A stretch of 64,000 nucleotides of DNA from contig NC_079876.1 in NCBI RefSeq assembly GCF_029227915.1, forward strand, positions 11,780,001 through 11,844,000, given 5' to 3'. Positions within the stretch are counted from its first letter, which is position 1, and the number at the start of each line of letters is the position of its first letter. Position numbers and translations under genes: made by a program. This DNA is from Hydractinia symbiolongicarpus. Its lineage: Eukaryota; Cnidaria; Hydrozoa; Anthoathecata; Hydractiniidae. The notes below the pieces were generated by a model. It was not told the origin of the DNA and did no database searches. It was given only the letters and a program-made list of their open reading frames with translations. Shown here piece by piece: positions 1 to 11,532 of this stretch.

Positions 1-1
1 A

Positions 2-1023
2 AGAAGACTCGGATACGACATAACAAAAATTAAAGATTTGAAATCTGGTTGCTTGAATGACTTAGACTTATTTAAGATTGAAATTATGAAAGCAGTTACT
101 GAAATTTTAAATTTCAATGTTAACAAAAACCAAGACAATATAAAACAAAATCAAGATGACATCAAAGCAAATAAAGACAGTATTCAGCAAAACGAAGATG
201 GTATTAAACAAAATCAAGGTGACATCAAAGCAAATAAAGATAGTATTCAGCAAAACGAAGATGGTATTAAACAAAATCAAGGTGACATCAAAGCAAATAA
301 AGACAGTATTCAGCAAAACGAAGATGGTATTAAACAAAATCAAGGTGACATCAAAGCAAATAAAGATAGTATTCAGCAAAACGAAGATGGTATTAAACAA
401 AATCAAGGTGACATCAAAGCAAATAAAGACAGTATTCAGCAAAACGAAGATGGTATTACACAAAATCAAGGTGACATCAAAGCAAATAAAGACAATATTC
501 ATCAAAACGAAGATGGTATTAAACAAAATCATGGTGACATCAAAGCAAATAAAGACAGTATTCAGCAAAACGAAGATGGTATTAAACAAAATCAAGATGA
601 CATCACAGCAAATAAAGACAGTATTCAGCAAAACGAAGATGGTATTAAACAAAATCAAGATGACATCAAAGCAAATAAAGACAATATTTATCAAAACGAA
701 GATGGTATTAAACAAAATCAGGATGACATCAAAGCAAATAAAGACAGTATTCAGCAAAACAAAGATGGTATGAAACAAAATCAAGATGACATCAAAGCAA
801 ATAAAGACAGTATTCAGCAAAACGAAGATGGTATTAAACAAAATCAAGCTAACATTAAAGCAAATAAAGACAATATTCTGCAAAACAAAGGTGGTATTAA
901 AGAGAATAAAGAGAATTATAATCGATTAGCAGCCGAAGTGGAAATAGTAAAGCAAACTATTTCTTCATCATTATGTGATCAGAAGAGTTCTCAGTTGGAA
1001 GAAACTATAAAAGAACAACCCAG
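2..1023 (+). CDS. Exon with 21-residue triple-heptad coiled-coil repeats
   Basis: The frame is open from base 2 to a splice donor at 1024 (CAG|GTGTGT), so the exon probably continues or begins beyond the left edge; no start codon needs to be inside. After about 45 non-repetitive residues (beginning RRLGYDITKIKDLK) come 11 complete copies of a 21-residue unit, 170-862, plus a partial one. Each unit is three heptads of the form NxxxIxx (NKDSIQQ / NEDGIKQ / NQGDIKA), placing Ile once per heptad with Asn at the first position, as expected for a parallel coiled coil with buried polar residues. The remainder (to about 1023) is a less regular helix. Likely role: oligomerisation. Reading past the donor would add only a short tail ending at 1078. 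Confidence 0.72.
170..925 (+). repeat. 63-bp coding minisatellite
   Basis: Eleven full 63-bp units (170-862) and a diverging twelfth. Adjacent units differ by only a few bases (for example AGC/AAC for Ser/Asn, GGT/GAT for Gly/Asp). Because 63 is divisible by 3, the array is also free of stops in a second forward frame (156-773) and on the complement (107-883); those frames are shadows. Confidence 0.95.
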
Positions 1024-1570
1024 GTGTGTAATTCTTTTTCTATATTGTTCTATCATTAAATTGATTCTGTCAACTTAACATAAAAGGCAAATATGGTAAA
1101 GTAAATAAGTTACCATTCAATTAAATTCCACTTTATCTTGGTGTAACTAAATCACTTTTCTGTAATGATTTCAATGCATAGGAGAGTCATCAGCAATAAG
1201 AGTACATCAGATTGAAATTATGACAGCACTGATTGAAATACAAAAATGTAAAGTAAATAAAAACAAAGACAACATTAAGTAAAATCTATATAACTTTAAG
1301 AATGGACTATTTATATTCAAGTTGATGTAAAAAAAACCCAAAACGAAGTTAGGAACATTCAAAACGATTATGATTGAAAGACGGAATGGGAACAGTAAAG
1401 TCCTTTGTTGTCATCGTGTCGTTCAAAAACTTGTCACTTAAACACTATTGACTTAAAACGGCCTAGAAAGAAGATACCTTTCTTTCAGAAAATAAGATTT
1501 TATCGTTTTTTAGGACAATATTTCATACAGTTACTTATTATTCTAATTTATATTTTAATGTTTATTTTAG
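1024..1570 (+). other. Intron 1, with a degenerate copy of the coil exon start
   Basis: Lies between donor 1024 and acceptor AG at 1569-1570. Around 1213-1290 it contains a decayed relative of 76-160: both carry ATTGAAATTATGA, then ACTGAAAT/ATTGAAAT, then a run of AAC-AAAGACAA repeats. The intronic copy has an in-frame TAA and no repeat expansion. No other content recognised. Confidence 0.6.
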
Positions 1571-1839
1571 TTATATACTATTAAAAAATTTCCGAGGAGA
1601 TTTTCTAATACAATTTGAAGATGGCTGCTCCCACTGGTCTATGAAAAGTGTACAAGTCATCATTACTGAAAATTTTGTGATAGAATCAAAAGAACTTCAT
1701 GTCGACAACGATTACATTGTGGAAGAAGAAGAAGGGACACTAATCCTGATTATTTACAATCACATTGCCAAATCGATTAATGGGTTATCAGTTAAGTTAG
1801 TTGACAGTGAAAGTAAAACTCATTTGATTCCAATTGAAG
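1571..1839 (+). CDS. Small exon linking coiled coil to NTPase
   Basis: Acceptor TTTTAG ends at 1570 and donor GAAG|GTGAGT starts at 1840. The frame is open across the whole exon (reading from 1572) and about 89 codons are encoded. It contains FRGDFLIQFEDG, a W, and a run of acidic residues (VEEEEG) followed by hydrophobic beta-like segments (LILIIYNH). I do not recognise a domain. Phase 2+1 at its start and 1+2 at its end match the neighbouring exons, which is the main evidence that it belongs to this gene. Confidence 0.6.
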
Positions 1840-2303
1840 GTGAGTAAATTTAGATAATGTATTCTATCTAGTACGGAAAAAATGAATAAGGAGTTGGAAC
1901 AATAAAAACAAAACAGAACAAAAAAATACATTACTTACTAATGTAGCTGTGCATGGGGGCAGAGCACAAGTAAAACAAGTTGGGAAAGCTATATTTACAA
2001 GTAGAACAAATTTAATCTTAAGGGTTTATTTAAAATATTATTCGAACCATAAAGAAAACATTGTCAAGATTTTGTTAGAATAGCAATCATTTCAACGATG
2101 CAAGCCATTTACCTCGACAAAAGTTTTACTTTGGCTATGCGAACGCAAAAATATATAAAAATTATTGCAAAGTTTCTTGAATAATAACGTTTAGTATTCT
2201 ACACAAAAAACTTTTACGTCTCTAGCGCGTTGTTTTGTACAGCACTTTAGATTAAAATTGTTTGAGTAGAAATGTTGCAAAGTAAAATAATTTTTTTAAT
2301 TAG
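1840..2303 (+). other. Intron 2
   Basis: AT-rich spacer between donor GTGAGT at 1840 and acceptor TTAATTAG ending at 2303. No element recognised. Confidence 0.6.
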
Positions 2304-4860
2304 ATATTGCACTGGTCCGAGCACATATGTGTACAACCAGCTATTTTGATGTTAGAACCCACAACAGTGGAAGAATATCTGAACAGATAAAATGCATTGT
2401 AGGAGCAGAAAGAGAAGAAACAAATATTGAATTTATATGTGGTGGTAGCCTGCAAACAATGGAACCTAAGGAGTACGAAGCATTTGAAAGAGATTACATC
2501 CAGCGTTATTTCACCGTCAATGGTAAATGCATGGAAGAACCACTCCAAATTCCACCCCCAATGCCAAAAGTCACACATTCCTTATTCGCACAAAAGATAA
2601 AGGATGTTATAATCGAATTACAACCTCGTTTGTTTACAATATTTACTCATTATAACACGAAGGAACATATTCGATTTCTAAAACTGGATAAAGAATTTTC
2701 TTTGAGTTTGGAAAGCACAATTACTGATAACAAAAGAATTCTACTTGTGTTGCCAAATTATATCATCAACATTAGATACACAGAAACAACCGACGCAGTA
2801 AGAATACAAGATGAAGTCAAAGCGGGCGAAGAAGACTTGAAGGAGCTATCTATCATCACTAAAAAACATCTTAAAAATGGTCACCTGACAATGGTTAATG
2901 TTGTAGCTGCACCACATTTCGAAGATATCGAAAATATCCACCTTTGTGTAGATTGCAACTTACTCTCCAAAAAAACTTTGGCTGAGGATAGAAATATGAC
3001 GAAGTTCTTTTCAAATATTTTGCAAAGCTCACAAGTACAAAATAATGTTCAGGACAACAAGGAACGGTATATCAACATAGTTGGTAAAGTCATGTGTTTT
3101 ATGGCTACAAGAAAAGCACTCTATTCTGTTCCTTCACTCAGTAACAACGTCCACGAACAAATAAGCTCGTTAATACTTTCTCCACAGCAACTCCGTCATT
3201 TATACAACAACTCTTTAAAAAAAATTATAATCGGTCCTCTAGGCAGTGGTAAGACAGTGCTAGCTTTAGCACATTTGGAAATAGCTTACGAGCGCTCTGA
3301 GAATAGATCGGTCATATACTACGTTATTTGGGACGGCAACACATTGCTTAAACGGGATATTGTCAATCATACTAAAAGATTTAATTACAAAGCCGCTGTC
3401 GAAGTTGTTGTAAAGGATAATGTCGAATTAGCTAAGGATTTGAAAATGAATGAAGTGCCAACACCATACCAGTTATTAGAGTCATTGGTTAAGAAACATG
3501 TTGACCAAAACCTGCATCTAATAATTGATGAATTAAATGGAGAGTTATTTAACAAGGAAGAATCATCTTTGCTTAAACACTATCTGGAAACTGAAGACAA
3601 ATTAAATAACTCTTTCATCATTTTTTTCCCACAATCCATTGAGAAACATAGAACATTAATTTCACACCAAAGAGTCACAATACATGACAAGTACAAGTAT
3701 GAAGAAACAGGAATGAAAGTTTTAAAACTGAACAGAGCAATGAGAACAACCCGGATAATCTTTCAGTTTTTAAAGGCTTTTGAAAATGAAGTAGAACAAG
3801 ACAAGGTAACAATGAAGCTTCCCGATCAGCAATCAAAAGAAGGAATGTCCACCAAAAAAAATATCGAAAAAATACTGAATTTCTTTTCCAAAATTTGGAA
3901 AAAACAACCACAACAGCAGCAAGAGCCACAACGGCGACAACAACAACAACAGCAGCAGCGGCAGCAGCAACCACCACCACCACCGCAACAACAAGGACAA
4001 ACTACCAGTAGCAATGTCACGCCGATAATAAAAGGAGAAGAAGAAAGTTTTGAAACACCGGTTGATATTGATGTCGTTGCAGCTTCCATACCAGATGGGG
4101 ATCTTTCGGGTAATGTTAGAATTGACACTTCATTAAAATTTAATACAGCGTATTCAATCGGTCATAATATCAAAGGAACAAAACCGTTATTGATACATCC
4201 GGCAAAAACTCCAACAACAGACAAAGAGTTTATACCAATGTTAGCACTTGTTTTACAAGATGTATGTTTACATCATGCCACTAAACGTTTGTTCATATAT
4301 AACACATTCCCTCAAAAGGATATTTTTTACAGATTACTGAAACTGTTAAAAATTGATTTTCTTCGCTACGACAAGTACACTGACTGGAAAGTTTTAAATT
4401 GTGATGATATCACAGTTAAAAATCCCTTACAGAGTCAAACTTATAACCTGCTCACTACTATTGAGGGAAGTCGTGGAGTTGAAGCAGCCGAATGCATCTG
4501 TATAATTGAAAGCAATGATTGCAAGTTAAAACATTTGACGTTAGAAGCAATGTCCAGAGCAACACAAAATCTGGTCCTTGTTTCAACGTCCAACGTTTAC
4601 CAATCAGATACAGTAAAATCATCAACTGGTAATATCATAAGTAAACTGTTAGCTGAACATTTGGTTGAATACAATGTAGAAGTCTCAAACGATAAAGATA
4701 CGGAAATACCGTTCACAAAGTCTATGAAAAGTAACAATAAAATAGTTTTTAACATAAAACCACAATATTGGAAATTCAAAGAAATGATAAAAGATTTGGA
4801 ACATGTTGGTTGTCAGGCAACGGATGAACGCCTAAATGCGCACGAGATCGTTAGGAAAAA
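2304..4860 (+). CDS. SF1 helicase-like P-loop NTPase exon
   Basis: The largest exon, about 851 codons, from acceptor AG at 2302-2303 to donor GTAAGT at 4861. The first about 310 residues form an unrecognised N-terminal part containing HSLFAQKIKDVI and LKLDKEFSLSLES. Walker A is GPLGSGKT at 3233-3256 and Walker B / motif II is LIIDELN with Asp-Glu at 3527-3532. A beta strand (FIIFF) follows, then a low-complexity Q/R/P insert at about 3905-4005, then motif V-like TIEGSRGVE (4457-4485) and motif VI-like LEAMSRATQNLVLV (about 4541-4585). This order is that of superfamily-1 helicases and DUF2075/Schlafen-type ATPase cores. The key Walker residues are present, so ATP binding and hydrolysis are likely. 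Substrate is unknown; helicase activity should not be assumed. Confidence 0.75.
3905..4005 (+). repeat. CAG/CAA/CCA low-complexity tract encoding polyQ/polyP
   Basis: Interrupted CAA/CAG/CGG/CCA codons encode Gln runs with Arg and a five-Pro run between the Walker B half and the motif V/VI half of the NTPase. It probably forms a flexible linker and may vary in length between individuals. Confidence 0.9.
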
Positions 4861-5273
4861 GTAAGTAAAATTTTTAAACAATAGAGAACAAATCCTCTTC
4901 TGAATAGTTCTTAAAAGATTTTAAATTTAGTGATTCATATTAAAGAATTGGATGGTAATGGTTGTGTTATATTAAAATAAAAAGCTCACACGAGATGACT
5001 AAAGTGTGATCATTTCACAATCCTCTCTCCTTTCTTTTGTGAAATTTGTTCTAGAGAGGCAAAAAAATCACGACATATGTGTCAGGGCCTATTCTGTACT
5101 TAATAAAAACATTGTAAGAGTTTTCTGATGTTAAAAATGTTAACCTGCTGCTAAGCATGAAAATAAAAAAAATTATTAGACAAAATTTTGATCATCTTTT
5201 AATTTATTTTATTAAGTAAAAGTCATTAGTTTTGTTAGAAAATATGATATAAATGCAATATTAATAATTTTAG
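4861..5273 (+). other. Intron 3
   Basis: Between donor GTAAGT at 4861 and acceptor ATTTTAG ending at 5273. AT-rich; nothing recognised. Confidence 0.6.
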
Positions 5274-5540
5274 CTTTTATCCTCCTGGAAAAGTGAGCAA
5301 TATAATTTGCTCATATTTGTCACCTACATCATGTATATTGAGATGGCAAAAGGACGCTAATAAATACACCGTTAGTAGACAAGAAAGTAAAAGTTTAACC
5401 TGGAATAACTTAGCAACTGACATTTCTTGCAATCAATACATCGTTAATGACATGGTAATTGGTGAATCGTGCAAGTTTTGTGTAGTTGCTAAAAATCATC
5501 TTGGTGTATCTGATGACAGCACTGTGTCTTATCGTCACGA
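5274..5540 (+). CDS. Fibronectin type III domain exon
   Basis: One exon encoding one domain. It reads YPPGKVSNIICSYL, then a core Trp in ILRWQKD, a Tyr in KYTVSRQE, and the late FN3 signature (YIVNDMVIGESCKFCVVAKN followed by LGVSDDS). Length of about 89 residues is typical of an FN3 module. Phase 2+1 at the 5' side and a GTAAGA donor at 5541 tie it to the upstream NTPase exon and downstream microexon. Without a signal peptide or transmembrane segment nearby, an intracellular FN3 used as a protein-binding module is the simplest reading. Confidence 0.7.
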
Positions 5541-5638
5541 GTAAGATTTTATTCAACTTCTATTAAAAACATTTTATAGCCATGTGTTAAAAAGTATGTC
5601 AGGCTTCAGGAATATTAACATGTGCTCAATTTTTTTAG

Positions 5639-5670
5639 ACTTCCAGACGTCATGGGTGTCCAATTTAAAG
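5639..5670 (+). CDS. 32-nt microexon
   Basis: Flanked by TTTTTTTAG ending at 5638 and donor GTAAGA at 5671. It encodes LPDVMGVQFK with one extra base on each side. Its length converts phase 2 left by the FN3 exon into phase 1 required by the ankyrin exon, so skipping it would shift the frame of the ankyrin region. Confidence 0.55.
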
Positions 5671-8439
5671 GTAAGAGAAATAGTTATCGTTTTATCAGCA
5701 TAATTTTAAGCTAGAAAATCACCACAACACTCTTTGTCACAAAATAGTCATAAAAAAATTAGCTTGACAAAATAGACAGAAATAAGTGTTGACTAATTGT
5801 GTGATTTAAAAAAAATTAACATTTATTAAAAAATTTTCTTGTTCATGTTGTTATTTACCTGTTACAAAAAGAATGCGGAATAGTTAAATATTTGCTTTCT
5901 TCGTTACCCATATTACAACAAACAAATTATTCTAATTATTTGTTAAACATTTAATTTATTACTGTACTTATACCATGGGACACGCAAAGTCAATTTAATG
6001 ACACTATTGTCTGAAACAAATTTAGTCCTAGAACCTTTTAAGAATTTTTTTTCCATCTGGTGTTGCTTTTAAAACAGATCTTTACTAAAAACGTAAGAGG
6101 TTATTAGACGTTTTTGTTTTCCTTTTGTAAAATTTCGACAATGTTTTCTTTCTCGGTCATATGACATTAATTAAGAGAAACTAAGTGTTATCAAGTAAAA
6201 ATAAATCTACTCTGCACATTGGTAATATATATCCTAAAAGGAGGCTTTGGAGTGACAAAACATCAAAGGCAAAAGTACTTCCGCTAAAATGTAGTGTGCT
6301 GATGTTGCTGTTGTGTCAATAAAAGTGATACAAAACTTCTCACTTGGTATTAATAAAGTTTTCAAACTTTGTCAATAGAAAAAATTTTGTTCAAATATTG
6401 CCATTAATTTTGTTACTATCTCGTCGTTGCTCGATTTATTCAAATCATTTGTTTAGCATAGATTATTAATAATTTAAAAGTAATACATATTTTCTGCATA
6501 ATTTCTGGTGTAGTTTAGCCTAGTTAGCTAAGTTTTTTCTCGGATATCTAATTCAGTTTTTCTCAAACGAAAGTTTAGACGCAAACAAATGTCAGAGCAA
6601 TTCCCTTAAATTTAAATTCAAACCACGCATTATTTATGGCTATATCGTACTTTGCTGGGCATAGTTAAAGAAGCAAAGATAAACTGCTCAACAAGTGTAT
6701 GCAAAGTGAGAACGTCCTTTTGAGACCTACATTTACCTGCAAAAGGGATATTTTTACGAAGCGAATTGGGAATAGCGAATTCGGCGGCTAATTACCAGCG
6801 AAATATCTATTTGATTTTCACGGGAAACAAAAAAAACATGTGACCAATTTAACATTCTCAGTGTAAGCACTTTTTCTGGTATTAAAAACCGGATAGTTAT
6901 TTTGAATTCTAAATAAACAGTTTTCTTATTGGTTAAAAGATATTTTATAAAATATTTCTACTTTTCGGGGAAGAGAATTTTTCAAAGCAAAATCAAAACA
7001 AACAAAACTTTGCATGCTCAGATATATTTAGTTGGCGAACTCGTTTAGCAATACAAACAATGAGGCTGAGTAAAAGAAAACAAAATAAGAACATCGGCAA
7101 GACTAAAACACCAATTTTCTCTCTACTCCCGAGAGAAATACATTTGGCAAAAAGAAATTTTAGCAGAATCAATCGCAAATGTTTTTATGAATCTTTGAAA
7201 TGAATAACAAAATAAAAACTACTTTTACCGGTACATGTTATAATAAGGAACATTTCAGGCTGTAACGAATATAAGCGTATATATTGTAAATGTACCTTCA
7301 AGCTTCAAGTTTACTCCAATACAACACTAAAGCTTGCTGACTTACCAAATTTCACACCAAGTTTAAAAAAACTATTCCCTTTTGCCTTTTCTTTTTGAAC
7401 CCGTAGCTAGCTCTCGGTCATACTTAAATTTCGCATAATAATTTGAAAGTTGATCACTTTGTGCAAAGTTGGACAATGTTGTATGATGCGAATTCTCCCT
7501 GTAAGTCGCTTGGCGCACTATTTACAGTAAAACTCTTATAACGACTACAGCCTCGTCTCTATGTTATATGGACTTTGCAGAGGGAAAAGCCTGTTATTCA
7601 AGTTAGTAATGAAAAGCCTTGTTTTCAAGTTACCCACATTTGAAAAATATTGCTAATAGTAACCACCCGGTGAGAAAAAACAAACAATCATAAGCAAATC
7701 AAATCATTTCGTCGTAAAATTTAGACTGATTTTTTCTTTCCTTGTTCTGACTAGAACGAACAAACTCCCCAAATTTATAGTGTAGCGTGTGAGTCTGAGT
7801 TAGTGTTAGGCAGTTGATTTTGATATTTAAAGCGCATATTTTGTAAATATACATCATAGATTCAATTTTACTCCAACACATACTCTAAAGCTGGCTTAAC
7901 ATACCGAATTTTGCACCAAGTTCGGAAACACTATTTACATTTACCTTTCGTTTTTGAACACGTGGCTCTCGGCCATACTTAAATTTTGCTGAATACTTTT
8001 CAAGCAAGATGCCTCGTACCACTTTACTGTTCCATGCAAAGTGGCTTTCCTGAAGTTGATCACTTTGTACAAAGTTGGTCAATGGTTTATGATGCGATTT
8101 CTCACTGTAACTTGCATGGCGTACTATTAACAGCAAAACTCTTATAACGACTACAGCCTCGTTTCTATGTGATTTGATTTTTGTAAAAATTACATTAGAA
8201 ATTTGCAGAGGGAAAGCCTGTTTTTCAAGTTAGTTACAATATAGTATTGAATAACCTCGTTTTCAAGTTTTCCACATTTTTTAAAAATTATTGTTAATAC
8301 TAACCATCCGGCGGGAAAAAAACAATCATAAGCAAATCAAAAGTCATTTCATCGTAAAATTTAGACTCGGTTGGTTTTTTGTTTTAACAATATCTTTTTC
8401 CTAAAGCTGCTGAGTTTGAATTTTTGCAATATCTAAGGC

Positions 8440-9030
8440 TCGTGCTCTTTTTTGTTCTTATAAAGAAACCCGCACAGTTTTTAATCGATCGCGTGTCAGA
8501 GAAACATCTTTGAAATGTTCGTGCAGACGAAATCGAATATATTGAGTACAGTCATTCTATTTTTATCACTATATCATACTCAACCAAAACGAATATGTTT
8601 CATTCAAGAAATAATGTTGATAGAAACTGGTCGTTTGAGGTGAGAGAAAATTTAATTTTGATAAAAGAAGTAGCTAGTTTTTATTATACATTATTTTTAT
8701 TCCTGAGAAACCCGTTTACAATTAACGGAGTATTTACTAAGAGCTGTGTACCTAAGTCTCGTGTTCTTTAGAACTTGTTCTTATAAAGAACCGATCGCGT
8801 GTCAGAGAAACAATCTTTAACATATTCGTGCAGACGAAATCGAATATATTGAGTACAGTCATTCTATTTTTATCACTATATCATACTCAACCAAAACGAA
8901 TATGTTTCATTCAGCAAATAATGTTGATAGGTCGTGTGAGGTGAGAGAAAATTTAATTTTGATAAAAGCAGTAGCTAGTTTTTATTATACATTATTTTTA
9001 TTCATGAGAAGTCTGTTCACAATTAACGGA
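8440..9030 (+). repeat. Tandem duplication of a ~310-bp segment
   Basis: The block from about 8460 (GATCGCGTGTCAGAGAAACA) to 8720 recurs from about 8788 to 9040, including CATATCATACTCAACCAAAA-like sequence and TTTATTATACATTATTTTTA. The copies differ by small indels. Non-coding. Confidence 0.8.
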
Positions 9031-9239
9031 GTATTTACTAAGAGCTGTGTAATTTTAATTTTTTTTTAGAATTTAAACTGAAAAAACTAACAAACTCTTT
9101 TTGCGTGCTTGAGATTATGCTCTGTCTTGCAATTTTCTCCATACAATCTGAAAAAGCGTTATTTGTTCAATATTAATATTTAGTGAAGTTTTTTCTTTGT
9201 TCGTAAGAAACTAAATAAAGTCATGGAATAAGCATACTA

Positions 9240-9495
9240 GCCAGCCTCGGTTTTAGGGATTCATCGCCGTCTTCCCACATGCCATATAGATAAAAAAATC
9301 CCTAGGGACAAGAGTGCTAGATTAGACAATACTAATATTTGGTAAAATTTTTCCTTTGTTTTAAAAAGCTAATTGAAGATTCATGAAATAAGCAGACTAT
9401 CCAGCCTCGTTTCCAGATCTAGCCCAGATTTATCTTTTTGTTATTTTCCGGCATAAGAAATAGATAAAAAATCCCTGGGAACGAAAGTGCTAGAC
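9240..9495. mobile_element. Two short foldback/MITE-like elements
   Basis: About 9240-9325 and 9408-9495 begin CCAGCCTCG and end with CCCTAGGGACAAG / CCCTGGGAACGAAAG GTGCTAG-type sequence, around a core ATAGATAAAAAATCCC. Related elements are near 40190-40250, 40340-40390 and 40465-40555. The ends are roughly inverted (CTCGTCCCCAGG against CCTGGGGACGAG). No coding capacity. Confidence 0.5.
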
Positions 9496-9908
9496 TAGGT
9501 TGGTTTATAAAAACGCATTATGTTATCGTAGTAATTGTAGGAATAGCTATATTTACTTCCGAGATTTTTATTAAAAATGTCATGTGAAATTATTTTAACA
9601 GGCGAAAAATTTTAGGGTCTCGACATTAACTGAAACATTTCCGTGGTTCATACAAGTAAAACAATTTTCTGCTGATGCAAATTATCCTATACATGATGAC
9701 GTCAACATATTAATATTAACTTGAATAAAAATAAATTATTACTATACTTTTTGTTTCTGTGTTTTCACAATTACTTTTTTTATGTTTAATACATTATAAA
9801 ATGTTTTACAATAAAAAAAAGTATTTAATGATGTCATAAGTTTTTCGTTATCATGTTTCATTAATTTATAAATTTATAATTTTTATTCATTTATTATTTT
9901 ATTTTTAG

Positions 9909-10387
9909 ATATCGTGGAAATTATTATAACTAACGATATCGAGAAACTGCAAAAATTACTATCCATTCATCCAAACATCGTTCACATGAGAGATGAAGAT
10001 GAACGCACACCATTGATGTGGACAGTACGGAACACCGACAATACATCAATGGTGGAAATACTCATCTCATATGGGAGTGATGTTTGGGCGGAAAATAGTG
10101 TGAAACGAAACAGTTATCATTCGGCTGCAATATATGATCGTCACACAATATTGGATATGTTATGTCGACATGATGTAACAAACATCAACCGTGGAAATGT
10201 TAACAACCGCACACCATTACATCATGCTGCAGATAATGGTCACATCTCATGTGTTGATGTTTTGTTGCGTCATGAAAATATTGATGTGACGATCGAAGAT
10301 ATACATGGAAGAACAGCTTATGATTATGCTGGAAGATGGAATGAACACAACCGGGAAATAATAAGACGAAAAATAAAAGAATACGAA
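9909..10387 (+). CDS. Ankyrin-repeat exon
   Basis: From acceptor ATTTTTAG ending at 9908 to donor GTAAGT at 10388; 479 nt, ending in phase 0. About four ankyrin repeats are visible: DERTPLMWTV, the NSYHSAA / ILDMLCRH unit, NNRTPLHHAADNGHISCVDV with LLRH, and HGRTAYDYAG. TPLHHAA-xxGH and VxxLLxH are canonical. The exon ends IIRRKIKEYE. It is likely the C-terminal recognition module of the NTPase protein. A shortened relative of this exon is at 40930-41240. Confidence 0.8.
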
Positions 10388-11348
10388 GTAAGTTATTAAG
10401 TTGATTTAATAAATTAGAAAGAAGAATAAATTTGTATTTTATTTTAATTTGAAAATAATAAGGATTAAATAATTGTTTAAATAAATATTTAGGTATGGAA
10501 TGTTTTTATTTTTTTAAATTTTGGTGCGAAGAAATTAAAAGTTAATAAATTAGAAAGAAGAATGAATTTTTTATTTCTTTTAATTTGATAATAATGATGA
10601 TAAATGAAAGTTAAAAAACGAATGAAATGATTCGCAATAATAAAAGGATGGATGATTTTTATTTGAGTGGAGTAAACTAATTAACAAATTGAAGGATATA
10701 ATGAATTCAAATTTAAGAAACTTAAGAATAAAATGTTGAATGTCAAGAATATTTTTTTATAACAAATTGGATAAAATGAATAAAATACTTAAGAATAAAA
10801 TGTTGAGGTTGTCAAGTAGATTATTGTGACAGTCCAAAGTAGAAAGTATTTTTAATAAAAAATAGTGAATAATTATAGCTGTTAACAATTCTGACAGCAT
10901 TAATTTTTATGTATGTAATAATAATGAGAGGAGATACTGTAAGAGATAAGTATATATTATAACGAAATTAAAAATAATAAATTTTATAAGAGAAAAAGAA
11001 GAAGTAAAAATACAATTTCGTACCCAGACTGTTTTTTATTTTACATCTTCTGAAATTGATAGTTATTATTGTTAGCATGAATTGAATATTATAGATCTGA
11101 AAATATTTAAAATAAAAGATATTTAAAACATTCAAAAATAAGAATGCCACGATGTTAAACTTTTTTTTCGTAATCCGAAATTATTTTATTTTTTGCACAG
11201 CGATTGTACAAATTTCGCGTTATAAAAGGATTTTATGAACAAATTGACAGATTGTCTCTCATTTAGAAGACATGGCCATGACGATGGTTGTTCTAATACT
11301 TAAGTAGCTATACTTTAAAATAACACATCTATTTATCTTTTAGGACAG
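10388..11348 (+). other. Intron following the ankyrin exon
   Basis: Very AT-rich. The sequence to about 11310 has a close counterpart at 41241-42112. Nothing coding recognised; the open frame on the complement near 10968-11150 is a low-complexity shadow. Confidence 0.55.
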
Positions 11349-11496
11349 GACGAAGTAAATATTTCAAATGATTTTGTTTTGAAAAACAACAATCAGTTTG
11401 TAAGGTGAGACGATACTTTATACAATTGGATATATTTCTCTTTTGTTATTTCTATTTTTAACTTTCTTTCATGAAATTTATTTATTTTTTAGATGA
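11349..11496 (+). CDS. Putative terminal exons of the ankyrin/NTPase gene
   Basis: Using the acceptor TTAGGACAG ending at 11348, a phase-0 exon reads DEVNISNDFVLKNNNQFV up to donor AAG|GTGAGA (exon end 11404). The next acceptor, TTTTTTAG ending at 11492, supplies one base to complete AGA and is followed at once by TGA (11494-11496). AATAAA at 11533 gives a fitting polyadenylation signal. The alternative acceptor at 11343 would hit a stop in the incoming phase. The evidence is splice-site and phase logic only. Confidence 0.45.
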
Positions 11497-11532
11497 GGAA
11501 CGAGTCCATTTTTTAGTTTTATTTTATATTGT

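Larger units (their letters stand above)
5671..9908 (+). other. 4.2-kb intron made largely of dispersed and tandem repeats
   Basis: No coding exon recognised. About 6350-7000 is a diverged copy of 19110-19790. About 7300-7900 and 7860-8340 are diverged tandem copies, and the second has relatives at 39650-40150. About 8440-8640 and 8755-8940 are near-identical tandem copies about 310 bp apart, sharing TTGAGTACAGTCATTC. Two foldback elements occupy 9240-9325 and 9408-9495. 9480-9900 is nearly identical to 40540-40920. Confidence 0.65.

Noticed and set aside
156-773. 205-codon second forward frame in the same repeats
   Set aside because: Same cause; Lys/Ile/Thr periodic product with no link to the exons downstream.
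107-883. 258-codon open frame on the complement across the coiled-coil repeats
   Set aside because: By-product of a 63-bp repeat lacking stops in this frame; the product is a low-complexity hydrophobic repeat and no start or splice context supports it.
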